A stretch of DNA of 47,986 nucleotides from Bacteroidales bacterium (GTDB taxonomy: Bacteria > Bacteroidota > Bacteroidia > Bacteroidales > AUK083), in NCBI GenBank assembly GCA_021158345.1, contig JAGGUV010000064.1:1-47986 (forward strand), read 5' to 3'. Positions within the stretch are counted from its first letter, which is position 1. Each line of letters begins with the position of its first letter. A model generated the notes under the pieces. The model had not been told where the DNA came from, ran no database searches, and worked only from the letters and a program-made list of their open reading frames with translations. Position numbers and translations under genes: made by a program. This document shows, one piece after another, positions 1 through 8,087 of the stretch.

Positions 1-40
1 ATTTTAGAATTATCACATAATTACAAATTGTAACGATATA

Positions 41-81
41 AAAAAGACCTGTATGATTAATAAAATCTTGCAGGTCTTTTT
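41..81. terminator. Inverted repeat, probable bidirectional terminator
   Basis: A perfect 11-bp inverted repeat (AAAAAGACCTG at 41-51, CAGGTCTTTTT at 71-81) encloses a 19-nt loop. The A run on one side and T run on the other would let it end transcription from either direction. It lies 24 bases before the glycosylase start, so it probably ends a gene left of the window. Confidence 0.65.
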
Positions 82-105
82 ATAAAATTTAAAAACATTT
101 ACAAG

Positions 106-738
106 ATGCATGAATTGGAAAAGACTTTAGAGATTATAAAACCGGATGTTGATAAACGCATCAAAAATTTTAAAATACTTTGGCAAGAAGCCGATGAAAA
201 AAGACTATTTCAAGAATTAGCTTTCTGTCTTCTTACCCCACAATCTAAAGCTCAAAATGCTTGGAAAACAATTCTTATTTTAAGCGAAAACAATCTTCTT
301 TTTACAGGACAAGCAAATGAAATTTCGGAATATTTGAATTATGTGAGATTTAAAAACAATAAAGCTCGCTATATTGTAAAAGCACGTGAGCAATTTTTTA
401 ATAGCAATGAGGGAATAAGAGAAACATTATTGAAGCTATCATCAGTAAAAGAAAAAAGAGAATGGTTGTTAAAAAATATTACAGGCTATGGCATGAAAGA
501 ATCAAGTCATTTTTTAAGAAACATAGGTTTTGTTGAGGGAGTGTCAATTTTAGACAGACATATTCTCAAAAACTTAAAAAAATTTAATGTTATAGATGAA
601 ATACCACAAAATCTTTCGAAAAAAAAATATTATAAAATTGAAAATAAAATGAAGCGGTTCTCGAAAGAAATAGATATTTCCTTAGGATACCTTGATTTTA
701 TTTTTTGGTATAAAGCAACAAATACATTATTCAAATAA
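106..738 (+). CDS. ogg: N-glycosylase/DNA lyase, Ogg2 (archaeal-type 8-oxoguanine glycosylase) family
   Basis: This is a 210-residue base-excision-repair enzyme of the HhH-GPD superfamily. The family removes 8-oxoguanine from DNA and nicks the strand by beta-elimination. The helix-hairpin-helix reads ITGYGMKESSHFLRNIG at about 125-141. It contains the expected catalytic lysine (K131), and the conserved aspartate follows in ILDRHIL (D150). Length and motif order match the compact Ogg2 group (MjaOgg type), not the larger eukaryote-like Ogg1 or AlkA. It stands alone between a terminator-like hairpin and a convergent Crp/Fnr gene. No Shine-Dalgarno sequence is evident, as is common in Bacteroidetes. 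Family assignment is confident; exact lesion specificity is inferred. Confidence 0.88.
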   Translation: MHELEKTLEIIKPDVDKRIKNFKILWQEADEKRLFQELAFCLLTPQSKAQNAWKTILILSENNLLFTGQANEISEYLNYVRFKNNKARYIVKAREQFFNSNEGIRETLLKLSSVKEKREWLLKNITGYGMKESSHFLRNIGFVEGVSILDRHILKNLKKFNVIDEIPQNLSKKKYYKIENKMKRFSKEIDISLGYLDFIFWYKATNTLFK

Positions 739-793
739 AAAAACTTTTATGATTTATAATTTTATTTTAATACCCAAATGACATGACCATTCG

Positions 794-1462
794 CTATTCA
801 GTTAGTTTTTTCAATTTATTATAGTCAATAATCCTTATCATTTTACCTGGCACTTCAATTATCCCTTCATCTTTCATTTCTTTTATTGTACGTGCCAATG
901 ATGGACGTGTTACACCAAGATAATCAGCTAATTCCATTTGTGTTTTTCCTAAAAAAATTGTTTTGTTTTTGCTTTTCTTCGATAATTCGATAAAATGGCT
1001 TGCTAACTTTGCTTTTATTGTTTTTAACGATAAAAATTTTAACTTTTTTGTTACAAGCACAAATCTATTTGAAACAATATTCAAATAATTTTCTAATATT
1101 TTTTTATTCGAATGAAATAATCGAAGCAAATCATCTTTATGAATAATTAAAATTTTAGACTTTGTATTTGCCACAATATTAATTAATAAATTATTTTGGT
1201 CGGCAAACAAAAAAGCTTCGGCAAAAGTATCAGGAGCAAAAACATCTTCTATTTTAATAATTTTATCATTATAGTCAATAGCTTCTCCCCTAATGCTTCC
1301 CTCAACTAAAACAAATAAATTATTACACTCTTCGCCACTAAATGCAATAATTTCTTTAGGCTCATAAGTTTTTATTTGATGATGAGTAGATTTTAGAATA
1401 TCTGATACTTCATCTGAATTAAATCCCTTAAAAATAGGAGTTTCTGAAATTTGTGAATACAT
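794..1462 (-). CDS. Crp/Fnr-family transcriptional regulator, candidate HcpR-like
   Basis: This 222-residue protein has an N-terminal cyclic-nucleotide-binding-type beta-roll (about 10-115), a dimerisation helix (about 120-160) and a C-terminal winged helix. The recognition region is TQMELADYLGVTRPSLARTI (174-193). There is no N-terminal cysteine cluster, so it is not a classical Fe-S FNR. It is divergent from ferredoxin-fusion protein-hcp, and a perfect TGTAAC-N4-GTTACA palindrome lies between. That arrangement is typical of HcpR regulators controlling hybrid cluster protein genes under nitrite/NO stress. A perfect -7-like element (TAAATTTG on the minus strand, 1484-1477) lies just before the start. 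It overlaps a GGAG that could instead be the ribosome site, so only one of the two readings can hold. Family is certain; the HcpR role and autoregulation are inferred from context. Confidence 0.85.
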   Translation of the reverse strand: MYSQISETPIFKGFNSDEVSDILKSTHHQIKTYEPKEIIAFSGEECNNLFVLVEGSIRGEAIDYNDKIIKIEDVFAPDTFAEAFLFADQNNLLINIVANTKSKILIIHKDDLLRLFHSNKKILENYLNIVSNRFVLVTKKLKFLSLKTIKAKLASHFIELSKKSKNKTIFLGKTQMELADYLGVTRPSLARTIKEMKDEGIIEVPGKMIRIIDYNKLKKLTE

Positions 1463-1502
1463 AAATTATTTTTCTCCAAATTTATTAAAAAAAAACTCAA
1501 TT

Positions 1503-1518
1503 TGTAACACTTGTTACA
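1503..1518. promoter_or_regulatory. Fnr/HcpR-type operator palindrome
   Basis: TGTAAC-ACTT-GTTACA is a perfect 6-4-6 inverted repeat between the divergent regulator and ferredoxin genes. It has the form of Crp/Fnr-family sites. A near-consensus Bacteroidetes -7 element (TAATTTG, 1541-1547) follows on the plus strand. If transcription starts near 1552, the palindrome is centred about 41-42 bases upstream, the class II activator position. Confidence 0.75.
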
Positions 1519-1584
1519 TTTTTAAAAAAAAGATAGTATTTAATTTGCTTAAAAATTTAGTATTAACATTAAATTTATAAAATT

Positions 1585-1773
1585 ATGAAATTTAAAGTAG
1601 ATCAGGAATTATGCGTAGGCTGCGAAGCTTGCGAAGGCGTATGTCCAAAAATTTTTAAAATGCAAGAAAACGGTAAAGCTCATGTTATTGCAGATCCCGA
1701 TTCTGCAGATATTGAAGCTGATGCTCTTGAAGCTGAGGAAGCATGTCCTGTACAGGCAATATCTCATGAATAA
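1585..1773 (+). CDS. Ferredoxin, single [4Fe-4S] cluster
   Basis: This 62-residue soluble electron carrier has the motif C10-x2-C13-x2-C16 with a fourth ligand at C54 (followed by proline), which binds one [4Fe-4S] cluster. A further cysteine, C20, sits where Thermotoga-type ferredoxins have a disulfide partner, but no second extra cysteine is present. The chain is acidic, as expected of ferredoxins. It is the first gene downstream of the Fnr-type palindrome and lies 40 bases before the fusion-protein gene, with hcp further down. The context suggests it supplies electrons to Hcp, or to the flavin reductase encoded elsewhere in the window. Identity is secure; partner assignment is inference. 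Confidence 0.93.
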   Translation: MKFKVDQELCVGCEACEGVCPKIFKMQENGKAHVIADPDSADIEADALEAEEACPVQAISHE

Positions 1774-1813
1774 TCCGCAAGAAATTTGTTAAAACATTTA
1801 TAAAAAAACAATC

Positions 1814-3517
1814 ATGGTAATTAAAGGAGATACAAAAATTAAAACTGCTTTGGAAAAATATCCCGAGCTTAAAGATGTATTAATAAAATATTCTAAAAAA
1901 TTTAAAAAATTAAATAATAAATTTATTTTTAATACAGTAGCAAAATGGGCAAATTTTAACGATGTTGCCAAAATAGGCAATATATCTATTTGCGACATAT
2001 TACACACTGTAAACGAAGCTATCGGAGAAGAAGAAAATCTGGAAAAAATATTCCCTGATTGTATTAAGGAAACTAAAAGTATAGAACCTAAAACTAAACC
2101 TGAATGGTATGATGAAATAAAACAATTTATTATTTACGATGTAAGAGAAGAAGATGGTTATTTCTTCCCTAAAATTATTGAAAAACTAAGACAATTAAAA
2201 CCGTCGCAAGCATTAAAAGTTGTTAATAGTTTCGACCCTCTTCCATTAAAACGCATGTTTGACGAAAAAGGAGGAAAATATTTCTCTGAAAAGATTACTG
2301 ATACAGAATATCATCTCACAATTTTACCAACCGGAGATGATTTGGCAATAAATCCTGAAAAAGATTGGAAAGAACAATTAGACCGCTTCCCTGAGCTGAA
2401 TGTTATTGGTATGCAGGAAGATCCTTTTGAGTTAATAATTAAAAATGCTCAGAAGATAAAACAGGGGCAAGGATTTGTTCTTTTGCAGGTATTTAAACCA
2501 ATACCACTTATTAATATGCTTACGCAGATGGGGTTTGATGATTACACAGAAGAAGATGTTGAAACAGGTATTTTCAAAATATATTTTTATAAAACACCTG
2601 CAAAAAACAAAATTGAAGTAAGTAATAAAAAAATACCGGTTGTTATTCAATCTGCCACACCTGTTACTTATCCAATAATCATGAAAATGCTTCACTCTGA
2701 AGAATTAATGAGCCGAATTGATATTAAAGAATTAAAAGTTTGGGAAGAAACGGAAAAACATATGGCTTGGGTTGTAAACGGAAAGGCAGATATTACTTTT
2801 TCTGCTGTAGCTGCTGCTGTAAAACTATATGCTTCAGGTGCCGATATAAAAATGGTGTCTGTTGATATTTGGGATAATTTTTATTTGCTTACTAACGGAT
2901 ATAAAGCTGATAGTTTTGAAGACATTAAAAATCACACTATTGAGACTCCTTTATTTAAAGGAGCACCTCCTACTGCTGTTACAACATCATTAATGAAAAA
3001 ATTAGGATACAATCCTGATGATTTTAGTTTTCATTATGATAAACCTTTTGGTCGCCCCAATAAAATTAAAGATGATTTTATTATGGGAAAAGCAGACACC
3101 GTACTTCTAAGAGAACCTGAAGCAAGTTTTGCTCTTTTCAATGCAGGCGATACTGCTCACGAATCTCTTTCATATAGTAAATTATGGAAACAAGTAGATG
3201 AAAAAAACAATCGTTTACCAAATGCAGGCTTAATTTTTAAAAATGATTTCTTGAAAAACCATCCTGATGTTGCTGAACTTTTTATTAAAGAATTAAAAAA
3301 GGCAATTGATTGGGTTAATAATAACAAAAAAGAAGCAGCAATGATGTCTTATGACATTCTCGGACAATCGCCAGAAGCTGTTGAATTATTTTTAAACAGA
3401 GCAAAATTTGAACATGTTCCGACAAAAGATATTTTAGATGAAATAAAAAATTATCTTAAATTGGTTCGTAATGACGGAAATGTTGATGAAGAAAAACTAA
3501 AAAGATTATTTTTGTAA
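1814..3517 (+). CDS. Fusion protein: DUF1858 + two DUF2249-like domains + NMT1/SsuA-type substrate-binding domain
   Basis: This 567-residue protein has no signal peptide, lipobox or membrane segment, so it should be cytoplasmic. Residues 1-70 resemble DUF1858, the hybrid-cluster-protein-associated redox-disulfide fold, but lack its usual CxxC. Residues about 105-172 and 195-262 are two DUF2249-like modules, each with a characteristic F-x-PxPL segment (FDPLPL at 140-145, FKPIPL at 228-233). Residues 273-567 resemble ABC-transporter binding proteins of the NMT1/SsuA class (GKADITFSAVAAA near 323-335). It lies between ferredoxin and hcp on the same strand. A binding-protein fold inside the cytoplasm suggests a sensor, chaperone or enzyme, not an importer. 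I do not know its function. A role in nitric oxide or hydroxylamine stress is inferred only from its neighbours. Confidence 0.82.
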   Translation: MVIKGDTKIKTALEKYPELKDVLIKYSKKFKKLNNKFIFNTVAKWANFNDVAKIGNISICDILHTVNEAIGEEENLEKIFPDCIKETKSIEPKTKPEWYDEIKQFIIYDVREEDGYFFPKIIEKLRQLKPSQALKVVNSFDPLPLKRMFDEKGGKYFSEKITDTEYHLTILPTGDDLAINPEKDWKEQLDRFPELNVIGMQEDPFELIIKNAQKIKQGQGFVLLQVFKPIPLINMLTQMGFDDYTEEDVETGIFKIYFYKTPAKNKIEVSNKKIPVVIQSATPVTYPIIMKMLHSEELMSRIDIKELKVWEETEKHMAWVVNGKADITFSAVAAAVKLYASGADIKMVSVDIWDNFYLLTNGYKADSFEDIKNHTIETPLFKGAPPTAVTTSLMKKLGYNPDDFSFHYDKPFGRPNKIKDDFIMGKADTVLLREPEASFALFNAGDTAHESLSYSKLWKQVDEKNNRLPNAGLIFKNDFLKNHPDVAELFIKELKKAIDWVNNNKKEAAMMSYDILGQSPEAVELFLNRAKFEHVPTKDILDEIKNYLKLVRNDGNVDEEKLKRLFL

Positions 3518-3545
3518 ACTAAAGTAATAAATGAATAAAATTCTT

Positions 3546-3569
3546 TTCAGGTGAATAAATATACCTGAA
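3546..3569. promoter_or_regulatory. Hairpin or operator upstream of hcp
   Basis: TTCAGGT (3546-3552) and ACCTGAA (3563-3569) form a perfect 7-bp inverted repeat with a 10-base loop in the 88-base gap before hcp. No T run follows it directly. It may be an mRNA processing or stability hairpin that lets hcp be expressed differently from the genes before it, or an operator. Confidence 0.4.
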
Positions 3570-3605
3570 TATTAAAAAAATTAAATTAATAAAGGAGAAA
3601 AAATT

Positions 3606-5258
3606 ATGAGTATGTTTTGTTATCAATGTCAGGAAACAGCCAAAGGAACAGGTTGCACTGTAAGAGGTGTTTGCGGTAAAACCGATGATTTGGCAAATAT
3701 GCAAGATCTTTTAATATTCGTATTAAAAGGTATTTCTATCTACAGCACTAAAGCACGCGAGCTTGGAATAGAAAATGCAAAAGTTAATAAATTTATCTAC
3801 GAAGGTTTATTTATGACAATTACTAATGCAAATTTTGATAAAGAGAGATTTATAGAAAGTGTTAGAGAGGGATTAAAACTTCGTGAAGAAATTAAAAATG
3901 AGCTTATAAAAGCTGGTGGCACAATTCCTGAAGATTTACATGAATCTGCTACTTGGTATGGTACATCTGTTGAAGAATTTGAGGCAAAAAATACTTCAAT
4001 TGGAGTTTTGGCAACTGAAGATGAAGATATTAGAGGATTAAGAGAATTAGTCATTTACGGATTAAAAGGTCTATCAGCTTACACAGAGCATGCCTTTAAT
4101 TTAGGGTTTGAAGATGTCAGTCTTTATGCTTTTATGCAAAAAGCTTTGGTTGAAACAACAAACGATGCTTTGAGTGCTGACGATTTGGTTGCATTAGTTC
4201 TTGAGACAGGTAAATTTGGTGTTGATGCAATGGCTCTTTTAGACAAAGCAAATACAACAGCTTACGGTAATCCTGAAATCACAAAAGTAAATATTGGTGT
4301 TAGCGACAAACCAGGTATCTTAATAAGCGGACACGATTTACGTGATATGGAAGATTTGTTAGAACAGACACAGGGTACAGGAATTGATGTTTACACTCAT
4401 GGCGAGATGTTACCTGCAAATTATTACCCTGCTTTTAAAAAGTTTAAAAATTTTATAGGTAATTACGGTAATGCTTGGTGGAAACAAAAAGAAGAATTTG
4501 AAACTTTTAACGGTCCAATTTTATTTACAACAAATTGTATTGTACCGCCTAAAAAAAATGCTTCATATAGCGACCGCGTATTTACTACCGGGACATCAGG
4601 TTTTCCCGGATTTAAACATATTCCTGAAAGAACTGAAGGAGGACAAAAAGATTTCTCTGAAATTATTGAAATGGCAAAAAAATGCAAACCGCCCGTTGAA
4701 ATTGAAAAAGGCGAAATAATTGGTGGCTTTGCTCATAATCAGGTTATTCAGCTTGCTGATAAAATTGTTGATGCAGTAAAAACAGGTGCTATTAAAAAAT
4801 TCTTTGTAATGGCAGGTTGTGACGGTAGAATGAAAAGCAGAGAATATTATACTGAATTTGCACAGAAATTACCTCACGATACTGTAATACTAACAGCAGG
4901 TTGTGCAAAATATCGTTATAACAAACTCAAATTGGGTGATATTAATGGTATACCGAGAGTGCTTGATGCAGGTCAATGCAACGACTCTTATTCATTGGTT
5001 GTTATTGCTCTTAAACTTAAAGAAGTATTTGAACTAAACGACATTAACGAATTACCTATTAAGTATAATATTGCATGGTATGAGCAAAAAGCAGTTATTA
5101 TTCTTCTGGCATTATTATATCTCGGGGTTAAAGATATTCATACAGGACCAACTTTACCTGCTTTCTTTACTCCTAATATTCTTAAAGTACTTCAAGATAA
5201 ATTCGGGCTTGCTACAATAGGTACAGTCGATGATGATATTAAAATGTTTATGAATTAA
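3606..5258 (+). CDS. hcp: Hybrid cluster protein (hydroxylamine reductase / NO reductase)
   Basis: This 550-residue protein is full length for the family. The N-terminal cluster motif is C5-x2-C8-x8-C17-x5-C23, as in Hcp from strict anaerobes. All eight hybrid-cluster ligands are visible: H243, E267, C311, C405, C433, C458, E493 and K495. Each is offset by one from the numbering I recall for Desulfovibrio vulgaris Hcp. Hcp reduces nitric oxide or hydroxylamine in the cytoplasm and is a hallmark of nitrosative-stress defence in anaerobes. A strong Shine-Dalgarno sequence (GGAG at 3594-3597) fixes the start. It follows ferredoxin and the fusion protein and is probably controlled by the upstream Crp/Fnr protein. 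Confidence 0.98.
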   Translation: MSMFCYQCQETAKGTGCTVRGVCGKTDDLANMQDLLIFVLKGISIYSTKARELGIENAKVNKFIYEGLFMTITNANFDKERFIESVREGLKLREEIKNELIKAGGTIPEDLHESATWYGTSVEEFEAKNTSIGVLATEDEDIRGLRELVIYGLKGLSAYTEHAFNLGFEDVSLYAFMQKALVETTNDALSADDLVALVLETGKFGVDAMALLDKANTTAYGNPEITKVNIGVSDKPGILISGHDLRDMEDLLEQTQGTGIDVYTHGEMLPANYYPAFKKFKNFIGNYGNAWWKQKEEFETFNGPILFTTNCIVPPKKNASYSDRVFTTGTSGFPGFKHIPERTEGGQKDFSEIIEMAKKCKPPVEIEKGEIIGGFAHNQVIQLADKIVDAVKTGAIKKFFVMAGCDGRMKSREYYTEFAQKLPHDTVILTAGCAKYRYNKLKLGDINGIPRVLDAGQCNDSYSLVVIALKLKEVFELNDINELPIKYNIAWYEQKAVIILLALLYLGVKDIHTGPTLPAFFTPNILKVLQDKFGLATIGTVDDDIKMFMN

Positions 5259-5361
5259 AGATGTTGAAAGATAATTTTTTCTGTAAAAAGGATAATAAAA
5301 ATAAAAAAATTGCATAATTGTATACTGATTGAATTTTAATAATTTGAGTTAGCACAGATAA

Positions 5362-5625
5362 ATTATAATTGAAAAAATACGATTTTCAAAGTTTGGTGTA
5401 GAAACACTTATTAACTTATATTATCTGTCAAATCAAAAAAATGTTAGGTATGTAATGCTTAATGAACTAATATATCCGACGAAATTTGAAAAAGCAAATG
5501 CAACACAGGCAATAATAGAGTTTATAATAGAAAGATATCAAATTACTTCAACTACATTTGATAACTTTGATTTAGAAATTAAAACAGTTAAAAATTCTAT
5601 ATTAAAAAAAATAATACAGTCATGA
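5362..5625 (+). pseudogene. Orphan open frame without a good start, possible truncated gene
   Basis: An open frame runs from a stop at 5359-5361 to TGA at 5623-5625, about 87 codons. It has no early ATG, GTG or TTG; candidates are ATT at 5362 or 5368, or ATG at 5455, which would give 56 residues. The translation has normal composition (for example FSKFGVETLINLYYLS, then LNELIYPTKFEK) and looks coding-like. Its stop overlaps the radical SAM start as ATGA. I do not recognise it. It could be the 3' remnant of a small helical or DNA-binding protein, or a short leader gene translationally coupled to the radical SAM gene. The preceding 5259-5358 shows no other feature. Confidence 0.35.
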
Positions 5626-7130
5626 CAAATAATTTAACAGAGACTCCAATTAAAATTTTACTTGTATATCCCATGTATCCTGATACATTCTGGGGTTTTA
5701 AATATGCTTTAAAATTTATTAATAAAAAAGCAACAATGCCACCTCTTGGATTAGTCACAGTTGCTTCATTACTGCCTAAAAAATGGCAAAAAAAGTTAGT
5801 AGATCTCAATATTGGTTCATTAAAAACAAAAGATATTCTTTGGGCAGATTATATTTTTATTAGTGCAATGTCAGTTCAAGAAAAATCAGTTAATGAAATT
5901 ATTAAAAAATGTAAATTGCTAAATAAAAAAATTGTAGCTGGAGGACCTTTATTTACTGAAGAATATGAAAATTTTCCTGAAGTTGATTATTTAGTGCTGA
6001 ATGAAGCTGAGATAACACTGCCTCAGTTTATTAACGATTTAAATAATGGAACAGCAAAAAAAATTTATGAGACATCAGGATTTTCAAATATTGCAGAAAC
6101 ACCTGTGCCTGATTTTTCTTTGGTAAAAGCTTCTAAATACGCTGAACTTAATATTCAATATTCAAGGGGATGTCCATTTAATTGTGAATTTTGTGATGTT
6201 ACTGCTCTTTTTGGACATCGTGTACGAACAAAATCCACAAACCAGATCATTCTTGAGCTTGAAAATATATATAACTCAGGTTGGCGGGGAAATGTATTTT
6301 TTGTTGATGATAATTTTATAGGTAAGCCAAAAGTACTGAAAAACGACCTGCTTCCTGCAATGATAAAATGGATGGAGACTAAAAATTATCCTTTTACTTT
6401 TTCAACAGAAGCATCTATCAACTTATCAGACGATACTGAACTCATGAATATGATGATTCAGGCAGGTTTTAATAGTGTATTTATTGGTATTGAAACACCT
6501 GACAATGCAAGCTTGTCAGAATGCGGTAAAACACAAAATATGAACCGAGATATTCTTAATAGTGTCAAAAAAATTCAAAATCAAGGCATGGAAGTTTCTG
6601 CTGGTTTTATCGTTGGTTTTGATCATGATTCACCATCAATATTTCAGAGACAAATTAACTTTATTCAAGAAAGTGGAATTATGACAGCTATGGTGGGCTT
6701 GTTAAATGCTCCTAAAAAAACAAGACTTTATAATAGATTAAAAAATGAAGGAAGAATATTAAATGAAATAAGTGGGAATAATACAGATTTCTCATTGAAT
6801 TTTATTCCTAAAATGAATATTCAACAACTCCTTAATGGGTATAAGGAAATTATAAGGAATATTTATTCAAGTAAACCATATTACAAAAGAATGTTAAATT
6901 TATTAAAGCGTTTCCCCACAAATTATAGAAATAGACAGAGAATCACACCATCAACAATTATGTCATTTTTACGTACCATATTTGTAATTGGAATCTTTAA
7001 TAGTCATCAAAAATATTACTGGCTATTATTTTTCTGGAGTCTATTCAATAGACCAAAATTATTGCCAATAGCTATTAAATATTCTGTTTATGGTTATCAT
7101 TTCAGAAAAATCTTTAAAGATATTTTGTAA
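5622..7130 (+). CDS. Cobalamin-binding-domain radical SAM protein with DUF4070-like C-terminus
   Basis: This protein has 502 residues. Residues 10-145 form a B12-binding-like Rossmann domain with the PPLGL segment (40-44) common to this class. The radical SAM motif is C184-x3-C188-x2-C191, followed by the core barrel to about 400. The last 100 residues are basic and hydrophobic (WLLFFWSLF region), as in the DUF4070-containing group. That group includes lipid-modifying enzymes such as hopanoid methylases, alongside many unassigned members. Known members use SAM and often cobalamin for methylation or rearrangement of unactivated carbons, frequently on membrane lipids. The substrate here is unknown. 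It follows the orphan frame with a 4-base overlap and precedes the broken hemerythrin gene. Confidence 0.85.
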   Translation: MTNNLTETPIKILLVYPMYPDTFWGFKYALKFINKKATMPPLGLVTVASLLPKKWQKKLVDLNIGSLKTKDILWADYIFISAMSVQEKSVNEIIKKCKLLNKKIVAGGPLFTEEYENFPEVDYLVLNEAEITLPQFINDLNNGTAKKIYETSGFSNIAETPVPDFSLVKASKYAELNIQYSRGCPFNCEFCDVTALFGHRVRTKSTNQIILELENIYNSGWRGNVFFVDDNFIGKPKVLKNDLLPAMIKWMETKNYPFTFSTEASINLSDDTELMNMMIQAGFNSVFIGIETPDNASLSECGKTQNMNRDILNSVKKIQNQGMEVSAGFIVGFDHDSPSIFQRQINFIQESGIMTAMVGLLNAPKKTRLYNRLKNEGRILNEISGNNTDFSLNFIPKMNIQQLLNGYKEIIRNIYSSKPYYKRMLNLLKRFPTNYRNRQRITPSTIMSFLRTIFVIGIFNSHQKYYWLLFFWSLFNRPKLLPIAIKYSVYGYHFRKIFKDIL

Positions 7131-7158
7131 CTTTAAGAATTTAATTAATAATAACATT

Positions 7159-7531
7159 ATGGACTTAATAATTATTCTTAAACAAGAGCATAAAGAATTA
7201 TTAGAGCAAATAAAAAAATAATAAAGGATGGTTTTACTTCAAATCAAGCAAAAAAAGATATTTGTGAGTTTAAAGATATTTTAGTTAAACATCTAAGACA
7301 CCAAGACGATGAACTTTATCCTTTTCTGAATGATGTTGCAAAAATAAAATTAACAAAATAGAAGAAGATTCGTTAATCTTTTTTAACAACCTTGACAACA
7401 AGAAACTCACATCACAAAAAATTGTGAAAGAATTTGTCGTAATGACAAAAAAATTAAAAATTAGAATAACAAATGAGGGGGGGAAATTATTTCCAAAATA
7501 TTCTAATTTTAAATCAATAAATAAACAATAA
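7159..7531 (+). pseudogene. Hemerythrin-like (HHE) protein gene broken by two frameshifts
   Basis: Joining three frames gives a continuous hemerythrin-like protein of about 124 residues. It starts MDLIIILKQEHKELLEQIKK (7159 on), continues FKDILVKHLRHQDDELYPFL, and ends GGKLFPKYSNFK before TAA at 7529-7531. The histidine and glutamate pattern (EHKELLEQI, then KHLRHQDDELYPFL) is that of a di-iron HHE bundle. The frame breaks at an A7 run near 7206-7212 and at an A4 run near 7359-7362; one extra A at each restores the frame. HHE proteins bind O2 or NO or act in iron-cluster repair, which fits the Hcp-containing neighbourhood. It is either a real pseudogene or an intact gene with homopolymer read errors. 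Confidence 0.72.
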
Positions 7532-7627
7532 GAATAAATTTTATTAGTTATATTTTAAATAAAAAATTTTTAATATCGGTTAAAAATAATAGTTAAATAA
7601 TTAAATTAATTAAAAAAGGAGAAAAAA

Positions 7628-7981
7628 ATGGAAAAATTAGCAGCAGACATGAATTATTCTTATGATCAATTTATGGATCTGATGAAAAAAGCAGGAGAAA
7701 TAAACCCTGGTTATGCAAAAGCCCTTATGGAATTTGTAAAACAAGCAGAAAAACCCGGTGCTCTAAGTACTAAAACAAAAGAACTTATTTCAATTGCACT
7801 TGGTGTAACAGCTCATTGTGTTTTTTGCATAGCATTTCATACTAAAAATGCTATAGCCGAAGGTGCTACAAAACAAGAAATTATGGAAGCAGGACTTGTA
7901 GCAGGACTTATGGGTGGCGGACCTGCCGTAGCTTATTTGCGATATGTAATTGACGCTTGCGACCAATTTGGTGCAAAATAA
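7628..7981 (+). CDS. Carboxymuconolactone decarboxylase / AhpD-like protein
   Basis: This 117-residue all-helical protein has the family's redox motif C64-VF-C67-IAFH71, preceded by a conserved glutamate in KELISIAL (E52). AhpD-type members use CxxC and the nearby histidine to recycle peroxiredoxins. Many small stand-alone members, like this one, are annotated only as CMD family. A strong Shine-Dalgarno GGAG (7618-7621) fixes the start and resembles the leader of hcp. It lies downstream of the hemerythrin-like gene and is closed by a strong terminator. A thiol-redox role in stress defence is inferred. Confidence 0.88.
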   Translation: MEKLAADMNYSYDQFMDLMKKAGEINPGYAKALMEFVKQAEKPGALSTKTKELISIALGVTAHCVFCIAFHTKNAIAEGATKQEIMEAGLVAGLMGGGPAVAYLRYVIDACDQFGAK

Positions 7982-8046
7982 TAAGTCAAATAATAATTTA
8001 ACTTGTCATAAGATAAGTTAATTGATTTATTACAAAAATAGTATTT

Positions 8047-8087
8047 ATTAACCTTCAGAAGCTTGCTTTTGAAGGTTAATTTTTTTT
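8047..8087. terminator. Strong terminator shared by convergent genes
   Basis: Arms 8047-8057 (ATTAACCTTCA) and 8070-8080 (TGAAGGTTAAT) pair perfectly, and AAGC/GCTT inside extends the hairpin almost to the loop. A T run follows at 8080-8087. The right arm overlaps the last codons of the minus-strand MFS gene, so the hairpin may stop transcription from both sides. Confidence 0.85.

Noticed and set aside
21-33. TTACAA-A-TTGTAA palindrome as a second Crp/Fnr site
   Set aside because: Its spacing (one central base) does not match the 6-4-6 palindrome at 1503, and it precedes a terminator, so it belongs to whatever lies left of the window.
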